From Qipengyuania sediminis (lineage in GTDB: Bacteria; Pseudomonadota; Alphaproteobacteria; Sphingomonadales; Sphingomonadaceae), in the NCBI RefSeq assembly GCF_004358425.1, contig NZ_CP037948.1, forward strand, positions 1,426,001 through 1,490,000: a stretch of 64,000 bases of DNA, written 5' to 3'. Numbering within the stretch: the stretch's first letter is position 1; every line of letters begins with the position of its first letter. Positions 56,301 through 63,086 of the stretch are shown in pieces. The notes under the pieces were generated by a model that was not told the origin of the DNA, searched no databases, and saw nothing but the letters and a program-made list of their open reading frames with translations. Made by a program: the position numbers and the translations under genes.

Positions 56301-56368
56301 AGTTGCGCGAGGTGCGCAGCGATCTGCCCGCCTGGTCGCTTGGAGGAAGCGTCAAGCTGGCGTTCTGA
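53363..56368 (+). CDS. S8 (subtilisin-like) serine peptidase autotransporter with N-terminal repeat array
   Basis: A 1001-residue protein. A signal peptide ends near PALAQ (residue 30). Residues 81-150 hold tandem copies of IGRIRVFxGDLxP. The subtilase domain has Asp283 (IGLVDFF), His309 (NAHGAAVGSL), the oxyanion Asn406 (AAGNDGS) and Ser508 (MSGTSFAAPLVSG). The C-terminal third is beta-rich and ends in Phe (VKLAF), fitting a translocator barrel at about 690-1001. It would be exported to the cell surface and may cleave itself or surface proteins. The start ATG at 53363 is supported by the signal peptide. Upstream about 110 bases are non-coding. Confidence 0.88.
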   Translation: MQRATTSANLLSATALATVLLLAPAPALAQDEAANHASAPETAVEPEVPENQAERPVLAMGGPLAPWGQVAPNQGGVNPLIGRIRVFSGDLAPFIGRIRVFEGDLDPLIGRIRVFEGDLDPYIGNIRVFWGDLTPTAGDLDPAIGRIRVFSDGFVTDSKATLALWGASATTDELAAVAAQLSAMRDRGAAEWGTAVEAQTGKTFAAGFADPFFAKWGVDLARPETLGNWDAYKRQSFLLAWYDNVLNFSGMDRADHWMNAINWSPRLTQTQGGGSQATIGLVDFFVANDPDIRSKVVYSGGYTTVDNAHGAAVGSLIVASHDKKGVMGIAPRALVAAYNPFDASMTASWADVRAGILNVGQRGASVINLSLGVPGITLPGEWRDVFRSSGIDSNKDNTLYVIAAGNDGSTQTRNVEFNGALDSTFIVVGSVDPNREISLFSNRPGTACLTDGGTCKNTQAWNLDNSKFQTTDYLKESGLLMNRFLVAPGEMILVSDGAGGVTRMSGTSFAAPLVSGAIALIQDRWPWLKKHPRDVAKAILESAQDLGAPGVDPIYGHGLLDIEAAQSALDFNDLKYYLFNGSNSKVGEVKVETLLSQGVQPVWSTNNMYFVAFEKLDSAERDFLIPLSGRLFASSVGGRAFQEFMYNRFMAWMTGPRLTQDTVGFTDLYRVAGGGADGAWVMALTGRNALGLDARGRSELTLNTAFALTSPSGNLAISLGIGDGAAQLTGQRYLGMTSDSDPDLGGVNPLLGFASGAAHVSTRIALAEDLALTVGATTRDRTDFRNLALANGDPRHENRYRATALTTRLDYRPARWLDLSASWTELDETGAFLGVSSLEASDFGEGAVTSGLTLAAEAEAGAGIALFASATGSRSRSGGGAMLDIDNALSTAYQIGVAKRGVVGRDDRLRLTLAQPLTLERGHIDMQMVGVIDRETGEKGLITERFEISAPERRRYVGEMLYAAALPEGLGEVNLFGRAELREVRSDLPAWSLGGSVKLAF
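53603..53812 (+). repeat. In-frame 42-base tandem repeats coding for IGRIRVF units
   Basis: Five units start with IGRIRVF or IGNIRVF: residues 81-94, 95-108, 109-122, 123-143 (with a seven-residue insertion) and a partial last unit 144-150. The repeat length is 14 residues. Nucleotide copies are similar but not identical, with synonymous changes, showing selection on the protein. Each unit has a hydrophobic/basic strand and an acidic GDLDP turn, so a repeated beta-hairpin or calcium-binding-like turn is possible. Related Trp-rich repeats occur in Sphingomonad S8 proteins. Confidence 0.8.
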
Positions 56369-56413
56369 ACCCCCCGGACGATCTCTTAACCATCCTGCGC
56401 TAGGCGGTCTGTC

Positions 56414-58900
56414 ATGAGCTTCGTGCGCATCCTGCTCGCCTTGCTGTTGTGCCTCGCCGCACAGCCGGGCTGGGCCGCGGCCCCTGCGGGCGTGTCGCCC
56501 ACAGCCGCGGCCGAAGCTGCGATCGAGCGGGCGAAGGCGGTCATGATGGCCGATCCCCATGCGGCCGAAGCGCAAGCCGGCAAGGCGCTCAGGGCGCTGG
56601 TCAGCGTTCCGCCCACCCGCCGCAGCCGGATCGCGGAAGCGACTGCGCATTGGCTGGGCGCGGAGGCAGCCATCGGCCTCAATCGTCTGGAGGCCGCCGA
56701 TGCGCGTTCCGCCACGGCGCTGGCGCTCGCCGCGCGTTTTGCCCCCGACACAAAGCTGCATGGCGACATTCTGCGCTCCCGCGGTGCGGTCGCCGCACTG
56801 ACGGGCAAGGTCACCGAGGCGCTTACCAGCTACCAGGCCGCGCACCGCATCTTTCGCGCGCGGGGCGAGACCCGCAGCCAGGCCATCGCGCTGCTCGATA
56901 TCGGCACGATCTACTGGGACGCGGGCGATTACGCACGGGTGCTGCGCTATCTCCAGGAGGCGAACGAGCTCTACGATGCGGACCCGGCCTTCTCGCTCGG
57001 CACGCACAATACCCTGGGTGAGACCTATCGCAAGCTGAAGCGCTGGCAGGAGGCGGAAAGCGAGTTTACCGCGGCGCTTACCGCGGCGGGCAAGCTCGGC
57101 AGTCCGCTGCTCGAAGCGCGCATCCTCGGCAATCTCGCCATGGTGCAGATAGATGCCGGCCGCCTTGCGGCAGCGGAGCGCAGCGCGGCCCGGGCGCTGG
57201 CGCGTAGCAGCGGGGCGGAGGCACGCGAATGGCGTCCGCAAATCCTTGGCGTCAAGGCGCGGATCGCCGATGCGCGCGGGCAGACGGGGGTCGCGGCGGG
57301 GCTGTTGCGGCAGGCCTTTGCCGGCCTTTCGCCGGAAGCCACCGACGTATCCTACCGCGAGTTCCACGAGCTCGCGGCAAAAGTTTTCGATGCGACGGGC
57401 GAGCCGGCGCTCGCTCTCGCGCACATGCGCGCCTTGTACCGGCTGGAGCGCGAAGCGGCTGGCCTGATGGCTTCGGCGAGCGGACAGCTCATGTCTGCGC
57501 GCTTCGACTATGCGAACCAGACCCTGCGCATCGCGCAGCTCAAGCAGGGGCAACTTGCGCGCGACGTCAAGATCGAGCGGCAGCGGACGCGCTTTCGCAC
57601 CGTGCTGTTCACCGCGATCACCATCGCGGGCGCCATCGTCCTCGCGCTGACGCTGTTCGCGGTCTTTTCGCTCCGCCGCAGCCGCGATCAGGTGCGCGCC
57701 GCCAACGCCGGCCTCGCCGCCGCCAACACCGATCTCGAAAAGGCGCTGCAGGCCAAGACCGATTTCCTGGCCATGACCAGCCACGAAATCCGCACGCCAT
57801 TGAACGGGATCCTGGGGATGACGCAGGTGCTGCTCACCAACCAGGACCTGGGCGGGGTGATGCGCGAGCAGGTGGAGCTGGTCCAGGGCGCAGGCGAGAC
57901 GATGAAGTCGCTCGTCGACGATCTCCTCGACGTCAGCAAGATGGAGCATGGGGACAGCGAGGTGACGCTGGCCCCGACCAGGCTGAAACCCGCGCTGGAG
58001 GATGCCGCGCGGCTGATGGCGGTGAAGGCGCAAAGCCAGGGTCTCGCGCTCCACGCCGATCTCGACGCGGTGCCCGCGCTGATGATGACCGATGGCGCGC
58101 GGGTGAAGCAGATCGTGCTCAATCTCCTGTTCAACGCGATCAAGTTCACCCCGGGCGGACGGATAGATCTCACCGCCCGGCTGGCTGGCGCGCGTGACGC
58201 GCTGGTGCTGGAGGTGCGTGACACCGGCATCGGCATCGCACCGGATCAGCAGGCGCTGATCTTCGAACCCTTCCACCAGGTCGATTGCGGCACGACCCGG
58301 CAATATTCTGGCACCGGGCTCGGCCTTACCATCTGCCGCAATCTGGCCGCGGCGCTTGGCGGCACGATCGCAGTCGAAAGCGAGCTTGGCCGTGGCTCGT
58401 GCTTCCACCTCACGATCCCCTTGGGCGACGCGAGTGAGGATGCGGGGGGCCAGGCGCAAACCGCTGTCGGCCGGGCGCCCGCTGGTGCGCTTGACGAGGC
58501 GAGGCTGCTGATTCTCGACAGCAATCTGATGAAGCAGGTGATGCTCATCGCGACCTTCGAACCGCATACCGCGTCCGTGCGCGCGGTTAGCGACGCAGGG
58601 GCTGCGCGCGCCGCATTCGAGGCGGGGGAATGCGACCACGTGCTGATCGATGCGCAGAGCTTTGCGGGCGACAGCGCCCAGGCGCTGAGCGCTCTGGAGG
58701 CCCTTCTCCAAGCCGCAGCGCAGCACGGCGTGATCGCGAACGTCCTGCTTGCCGCCGACGAGCGGATCGGCGCCGAAGCTGTCGAGGCGCGCGTCCCCCC
58801 CGGCCGGCTGCTGCTCAAGCCGATCACCGCCCCGCAGCTCGTCGCGGGGCTTCGCAGCGCCTACCCCGCGCCTCCGCCCGAAACGGTTGCGGCAGCGTAA
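56414..58900 (+). CDS. TPR sensor histidine kinase with C-terminal receiver-like domain
   Basis: An 828-residue protein. A signal or first helix (MSFVRILLALLLCLAAQPG) leads into a periplasmic TPR region (about 30-370, for example DIGTIYWDAGDYARVLRYLQ). A membrane helix follows (about 395-417), then a coiled-coil linker, the phosphoacceptor domain with His457 in MTSHEIRTPLNGILGM and the ATPase with QIVLNLLFNAIKFTPGG, VRDTGIGIAP and YSGTGLGLTIC. The last 130 residues resemble a receiver (VLIDAQSF, RLLLKPI) but the usual acidic pair at its start reads ILDSNL, so it is probably degenerate. A separate single-domain receiver follows. Confidence 0.88.
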   Translation: MSFVRILLALLLCLAAQPGWAAAPAGVSPTAAAEAAIERAKAVMMADPHAAEAQAGKALRALVSVPPTRRSRIAEATAHWLGAEAAIGLNRLEAADARSATALALAARFAPDTKLHGDILRSRGAVAALTGKVTEALTSYQAAHRIFRARGETRSQAIALLDIGTIYWDAGDYARVLRYLQEANELYDADPAFSLGTHNTLGETYRKLKRWQEAESEFTAALTAAGKLGSPLLEARILGNLAMVQIDAGRLAAAERSAARALARSSGAEAREWRPQILGVKARIADARGQTGVAAGLLRQAFAGLSPEATDVSYREFHELAAKVFDATGEPALALAHMRALYRLEREAAGLMASASGQLMSARFDYANQTLRIAQLKQGQLARDVKIERQRTRFRTVLFTAITIAGAIVLALTLFAVFSLRRSRDQVRAANAGLAAANTDLEKALQAKTDFLAMTSHEIRTPLNGILGMTQVLLTNQDLGGVMREQVELVQGAGETMKSLVDDLLDVSKMEHGDSEVTLAPTRLKPALEDAARLMAVKAQSQGLALHADLDAVPALMMTDGARVKQIVLNLLFNAIKFTPGGRIDLTARLAGARDALVLEVRDTGIGIAPDQQALIFEPFHQVDCGTTRQYSGTGLGLTICRNLAAALGGTIAVESELGRGSCFHLTIPLGDASEDAGGQAQTAVGRAPAGALDEARLLILDSNLMKQVMLIATFEPHTASVRAVSDAGAARAAFEAGECDHVLIDAQSFAGDSAQALSALEALLQAAAQHGVIANVLLAADERIGAEAVEARVPPGRLLLKPITAPQLVAGLRSAYPAPPPETVAAA

Positions 58901-58949
58901 ACAGCAAATTTACCCAACCGCCCCTAAGGCCGGCGCCAGGAGAGCGGGC

Positions 58950-59339
58950 ATGATAATCCTCTTTGTCGAAGACGATCCGATGAACCGGCGCGTAGTGCGC
59001 GATATGCTTCAGGTGGTCGGCGCCGAGATGAGCGAGGCACCCGATGCCGAGACCGGCCTGCGCATGATCGACGAAAAGCCCTATACCGTCGTGCTGATGG
59101 ACATCCGTATGCCGGGGATGGACGGGCTGACCGCGATCCGCAAGATTCGCTCGGAAAGCGTCTCCAGCGCGGACGTGCCCGTGATCGTCGTCACCGCCGA
59201 CATCGCCCCAGACCTCAAGGCGCGCTGCTTCGATGCGGGGGCGGACGACGTGATCCTGAAACCGGTGGCGATGGGCGATCTTATCGGCTCGATCGGCCGC
59301 ATCCTCGCCAAGACCCAGGACGATCTCGTCCTGCACTGA
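58950..59339 (+). CDS. Single-domain response regulator
   Basis: A 129-residue stand-alone receiver. The acidic pair is in VEDDPMNRR, the phospho-acceptor Asp is in VVLMDIRMPGMDG, the Thr is in VIVVTADIAP and the Lys is in VILKPVAM, so all phosphorylation residues are present. There is no output domain; it would act as a phosphate shuttle or bind a target. AGGAGAG lies upstream of the ATG at 58950. It starts 49 bases after the histidine kinase, probably in the same operon, so it is likely that kinase's partner. Confidence 0.92.
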   Translation: MIILFVEDDPMNRRVVRDMLQVVGAEMSEAPDAETGLRMIDEKPYTVVLMDIRMPGMDGLTAIRKIRSESVSSADVPVIVVTADIAPDLKARCFDAGADDVILKPVAMGDLIGSIGRILAKTQDDLVLH

Positions 59340-59356
59340 TCGCGAAATGCAGAGGC

Positions 59357-59461
59357 ATGGGCGACCTGGAACGGCGCTTCGGCCATCCCAGCGACCCGGG
59401 GCGCGACCGCCAGCGCATCGAGGGCGCCGTCGAGGTCTTCTGCCGCACCTACGGCCTCTAG
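59357..59461 (+). CDS. Possible small protein, 34 residues
   Basis: A short frame from ATG 59357 to TAG 59461 encodes MGDLERRFGHPSDPG and then IEGAVEVFCRTYGL at the end. The composition is protein-like and helical. Its stop overlaps the stop of the convergent ActR gene as CTAG, the same arrangement seen between yghU and nhaA. There is no good ribosome-binding site. It could be a real small gene, a C-terminal remnant or chance. Confidence 0.3.
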   Translation: MGDLERRFGHPSDPGRDRQRIEGAVEVFCRTYGL

Positions 59462-60006
59462 GCGGGCGGGCGCTTGGCAAGCTTGCGGGCCAGCGTCCGC
59501 CGGTGCATGCCGAGCCGCCGCGCGGCTTCGGAGACGTTGAAGTCGACCTCGGCGAGCATCTGCTGGATACGCTCCCATTCCAGCCGCTTGATGGAGGTGC
59601 GCCGGGCCGGGACCAGAGCATCGGCGTGCCCGCCGCGCATTCCGAAAGCCGCCTCGATCTCGTCGGTGCTGGCAGGTTTGGGAAGGTAGTTCGCCGCCCC
59701 CAATTTGATCGCCTCCACCGCGGTCGCGATGCTGGCATAGCCGGTCAGAACCACGATCCGCGTCGCCGGGTCGCGCGCGTGCAGCAGCTCGACGCAGCGC
59801 AGGCCCGAGCTTTTGCCGAGGTTGAGATCGACCACCGCCGCATCGAAACGCGCCGTATCGGCCAGACCCCCGAGCTCTTCACCACTGTGCACCACGTGGA
59901 CTGCATAGCCGCGCTTGGCGAAGGAGCGGGCGAGCGTGTTCGCGAAGGCGACATCGTCGTCGAGGATGAGCAACCGGGTGAGGCCGGTCCCCTCCGCCCC
60001 GCTCAC
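59458..60006 (-). CDS. actR: ActR/RegA-type redox response regulator
   Basis: A 182-residue response regulator of the ActR/PrrA/RegA class. The receiver has LLILDDDVAF, AAVVDLNLGKSSGL with the phospho-Asp, VVLTGYASIATAVEAIKLGA and YLPKPAS. The C-terminus has a Fis-like helix-turn-helix (NVSEAARRLGMHRRTLARKL), strongly conserved in this class. RegA-type regulators control respiration and redox genes, including terminal oxidases. Its start overlaps the kinase stop by four bases (ATGA). It is downstream of the quinol oxidase genes on the same strand. Confidence 0.93.
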   Translation of the reverse strand: MSGAEGTGLTRLLILDDDVAFANTLARSFAKRGYAVHVVHSGEELGGLADTARFDAAVVDLNLGKSSGLRCVELLHARDPATRIVVLTGYASIATAVEAIKLGAANYLPKPASTDEIEAAFGMRGGHADALVPARRTSIKRLEWERIQQMLAEVDFNVSEAARRLGMHRRTLARKLAKRPPA

Positions 60007-61307
60007 GGCAGGCTCACCAGCGGCAGATGCAAGGTCACCTCCGCCCCGCCGCTATCGAGATTGCAGGCCGTCAGCCGGCCCCCCAGGCGGCGCGCCACGC
60101 TTGCCGAAAGGAACAGGCCAATACCATGGCCGGTGCCCTTGGCCGAGCGCTGCGGCCGGCCAAGTTCGGCGAGGACCTCGGACGGAAAGCCCTTGCCCTT
60201 ATCGCGCACGGCGATGGCGATCTCGCTCCCCTGCGTCCGGGCGGTAAGCTCGACGATGTCGGACCTCGCCTCGCGCGCGTTCTCGAGCAGATTCAGGATC
60301 GCTTGCGGGAGCGAGGGATCGCTCGCAATCTCCACATCGCCGACGCCCTCCCACGCGGCGACGAGGGGCGTATCATGCGTTGCCCGCCATTCCGCTTCGA
60401 TCGCGCCGAGCAGCGCCCCCACGCGCACAGCGCCCATCGCCTCCCCGCGGCCCCGGCCCGCGGCATGGAGCACGCGGCCGACGGTATCCTTGCAGCGCTG
60501 CAATTCGGCGGCGGCATCGGCGAGCTCTTCGCTGAGCTCGGGATCGGCCTGGAAGGCGGGGTGGCGCTGCCAGTCTCCCACCAGCACCGCGAGCGAGGAG
60601 AGCGGCGTGCCGAGTTCATGCGCCGCGCCGCTGGCGAACAGGCCGACCCGCAGCACGCCTTCCTCCTCAGCCGCCCGTTCCCGCAGCTCGGCCACGGCGG
60701 CGTCCCGGGCGCGCAGATTGCGGCTGATGCGCACGACGAAGACGACCAGCAAGACCGCGACCATGGTGAAGGCGAACCAGTTCGCCGCCAGCATGATCTG
60801 CGCCTGCGACAGGCCATGCATCGGCATGACGATAAGCGGCAGGCTGCCGGTGCCGATCAGCGCGACCCCGGCCGCGGCGACGGCGGCGAGCAGCGCGGCA
60901 AGCCGTGCGGGCAGCAGGATCGCCGCCAGCGCCACCTGCAGGAGATAGAGGTAGGTGAAGGGATTTGCCGTCCCGCCGCTCAGATAAAGCTGCGCCGTAA
61001 GCCCCGCCATATCGGTCAGCAGCGCCGCAAACAGCGCGCCGGTGGCGATGCGGGCGGGCCGCGGGGCGAGCACGATGCCGATGTTGACCAGCGCCAGGAG
61101 GCCGACGATCGCGAGCATGGGCGCGAGCGGCAAGGCTACGCCCAACCCGAAGTGGGCGGCGAGGATGGCGGCGAGCTGCCCCGCGACCGCAAGCCAGCGC
61201 AGCTGCACGAGCTGGCGCATATTGTCGTCCGCCAGCGCGACGCCGGCATGCTCGGGAGTGGCGGCGCGGGGGGGCCGGGTAAGCGCGAGCAGCGGCTTGT
61301 CCATCAC
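60003..61307 (-). CDS. regB: RegB/PrrB-type redox sensor histidine kinase
   Basis: A 434-residue membrane kinase with about six helices. The quinone-sensing motif GGTANPF is at residues 111-117, the phosphoacceptor is His230 in GAAHELGTPLSSL, and the conserved redox cysteine of RegB appears to be Cys272 in LQRCKDTVGRVL. The ATPase shows AILNLLENAREA, DKGKGFP and GHGIGLFLS. Kinase and ActR overlap. The start ATG at 61307 overlaps the SURF1 stop (ATGA), so the pair is likely co-transcribed with the oxidase genes. Confidence 0.92.
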   Translation of the reverse strand: MMDKPLLALTRPPRAATPEHAGVALADDNMRQLVQLRWLAVAGQLAAILAAHFGLGVALPLAPMLAIVGLLALVNIGIVLAPRPARIATGALFAALLTDMAGLTAQLYLSGGTANPFTYLYLLQVALAAILLPARLAALLAAVAAAGVALIGTGSLPLIVMPMHGLSQAQIMLAANWFAFTMVAVLLVVFVVRISRNLRARDAAVAELRERAAEEEGVLRVGLFASGAAHELGTPLSSLAVLVGDWQRHPAFQADPELSEELADAAAELQRCKDTVGRVLHAAGRGRGEAMGAVRVGALLGAIEAEWRATHDTPLVAAWEGVGDVEIASDPSLPQAILNLLENAREARSDIVELTARTQGSEIAIAVRDKGKGFPSEVLAELGRPQRSAKGTGHGIGLFLSASVARRLGGRLTACNLDSGGAEVTLHLPLVSLP

Positions 61308-62020
61308 GCCGCCTCCGGCCGCTGGCGGACGGCCAGGACAAGTCCGCCAAGCGCCAGCGCGGCGAGCGCGAACCAGGTCATTGCATAGACGAGATGCGCG
61401 TTGCGGAACCGCACCACGGTCATGCCGCCGATGGGCCAGCCGCCGGGGTTGGGCGCGGCATCGGCATCGACGAAGAAGGGCGCGGGGTTCTGAATGCCCG
61501 TGACAGGCGCGATTGCCGCGATGTCGCGCGAGAACCAGCGCATCTTCGCCGGGTCGTTCGGCCGGAGGAACCGCCCCCCGGGCTCGGTCCAGCGCATCAG
61601 GCCGGTGACGCGCACGTCGCCTTCGACGAGGCCTGCAAGCCGCCTATTTTGGGCCCGCCGCTCGGGAGGGACGAAGCCGCGATTGACGAAGACGGGACCT
61701 TGCGCGGTCTCGAGCGGGGTGAGCACCCAATACCCCGCCCCTCGCTCGGTCAGCGCATCGACCAGGACCTCGGCTTCGTGCCGGAAGGTGCCGTTCATAT
61801 GGATTCGGCGATATTCGATGCCCTGCCGCGTCAGGCCCGCCCAATGTTCGCGCTTCGGCAGCGGCGCGGGCGGCGCGGCGAGGCGCGCCTCCACGCGCGC
61901 GATGAGGTCGCGCTTCCAGGCCAGCCGCTCGATCTGCCAGATGCCGAGCGCTGCGAAGAGAACCGCGAGCACCAGGCACAGCGCCGCCAACGCAACACGC
62001 TTGCCGCGCTGCCCCTTCAC
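61304..62020 (-). CDS. SURF1 family protein
   Basis: A 238-residue oxidase-assembly protein with two membrane helices, at about 8-26 and 210-230. GIWQIERLAWKRDLIARVE, VLTPLETAQGPVFVNRGFVP, WTEPGGRFLRPNDP and VRFRNAHLVYAMTWFALA are SURF1 hallmarks. SURF1 aids haem insertion into haem-copper oxidases. Here it follows the quinol oxidase subunit IV gene (overlap ATGA), not a cytochrome c oxidase. Confidence 0.93.
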   Translation of the reverse strand: MKGQRGKRVALAALCLVLAVLFAALGIWQIERLAWKRDLIARVEARLAAPPAPLPKREHWAGLTRQGIEYRRIHMNGTFRHEAEVLVDALTERGAGYWVLTPLETAQGPVFVNRGFVPPERRAQNRRLAGLVEGDVRVTGLMRWTEPGGRFLRPNDPAKMRWFSRDIAAIAPVTGIQNPAPFFVDADAAPNPGGWPIGGMTVVRFRNAHLVYAMTWFALAALALGGLVLAVRQRPEAA

Positions 62021-62412
62021 GGGGTCTGGCTGACCTGCCCGGTCTCGCCCCCCGGCATCATCCCGGGCATCATGTTGCTATTGAGGTGATACATGATCCA
62101 CATCGAACCCGCGATGGTGATGATCACGATCACCGCGGTGAAGACATAGGCAAGCAGCGTCCACCCGCCCTCGCCCTTGGTGTTCACATGGAGAAAGCAC
62201 AGCGTGTGCACCGCGATCTGCGCGATCGCGCAGCCGACGATGATCGCCGCGGCGATGCGGCTGTCGGCGAGCACCTCGCCCATCACCAGCCAGAACGGGA
62301 TGGCGGTCAGAACCACCGAAAGCACGAAGCCCACGGCATAGCTTTTCAGCGTCCCGTGCCCCGCGGTCTCGCCATGGCCATGCAGCGTGCCGGTCGGATG
62401 ATGGTCGCTCAT
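62017..62412 (-). CDS. cyoD: Cytochrome bo3 ubiquinol oxidase subunit IV
   Basis: A 131-residue small subunit with three membrane helices (SYAVGFVLSVVLTAIPFWLVM, AAAIIVGCAIAQIAVHTLCFL and LLAYVFTAVIVIITIAGSMW). AQIAVHTLCFLHVNTKGEGGW is the diagnostic CyoD block. It stabilises the bo3 complex. The ATG at 62412 overlaps the cyoC stop; longer readings enter cyoC. Confidence 0.93.
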   Translation of the reverse strand: MSDHHPTGTLHGHGETAGHGTLKSYAVGFVLSVVLTAIPFWLVMGEVLADSRIAAAIIVGCAIAQIAVHTLCFLHVNTKGEGGWTLLAYVFTAVIVIITIAGSMWIMYHLNSNMMPGMMPGGETGQVSQTP

Positions 62413-63086
62413 TGCAGCATTCCGAGCAGATAGACGAAGGTGAAGACCCCGATCCAGACGATGTCGAGGAAGTGCCAGAACATGCTGAGGCACAGGAGGC
62501 GGCGGCGGTTCTCGACGATCAGCCCGCGGCGGCCGATCTGCGCCATCATGACGCCGATCCAGACGATGCCGGCGGTGACATGGAGCCCGTGCAGCCCTAC
62601 CAGCGCGAAGAAGGCGGATAGGAAGCCGCTGCGCTGCGGGGTCGCCCCCTCCGCGATCATTTTGGCGAATTCGTAGAGCTCGACGCCGACGAATGCCATG
62701 CCGAGAAGGGCGGTCACTGCGAGCCAGGCCTGCGTCGCGCGGGTTCCGCCGCGTTCCATCGCCAGCATGCCCATGCCGAAGGTGACCGAGGAAACGAGCA
62801 GGATCGTGGTGTTGAGCGCGACCAGCTCGAGATGGAAGATCTCGCGCGGGGTCGGACCGCCGGCGAAAGAGGTGCCGAGCACGCCATAGGTCGCGAAGAC
62901 CGCCGCGAACAGCAGCGCGTCGCTCATCAGGTAGATCCAGAAGCCGAGTGCGGTTGGGCTCTCGCTGCCGTGATCGTGATCGTCCTGTTCGATCACGTAG
63001 AATGTCGGCTCGGCGGGCACGGGCGCGGTCGCCTTGGCCGGGCCGCCCGCGGCTTCGGGGGCGGGAGCTGCGATCGCCGCGCTCAT
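62409..63086 (-). CDS. cyoC: Cytochrome bo3 ubiquinol oxidase subunit III
   Basis: A 225-residue membrane subunit with about five helices. [60 protein letters not shown] and [21 protein letters not shown] are typical. The N-terminal 30 residues are an Ala/Pro-rich extension. The ATG at 63086 overlaps the cyoB stop (ATGA). Confidence 0.95.
   Translation of the reverse strand: MSAAIAAPAPEAAGGPAKATAPVPAEPTFYVIEQDDHDHGSESPTALGFWIYLMSDALLFAAVFATYGVLGTSFAGGPTPREIFHLELVALNTTILLVSSVTFGMGMLAMERGGTRATQAWLAVTALLGMAFVGVELYEFAKMIAEGATPQRSGFLSAFFALVGLHGLHVTAGIVWIGVMMAQIGRRGLIVENRRRLLCLSMFWHFLDIVWIGVFTFVYLLGMLQ

Noticed and set aside
55838..58726. A 962-codon open frame on the minus strand
   Set aside because: It lies opposite the autotransporter and histidine kinase genes, whose + strand products have clear families; the minus product has low-complexity Arg/Ala/Gly composition typical of the opposite strand of GC-rich genes.
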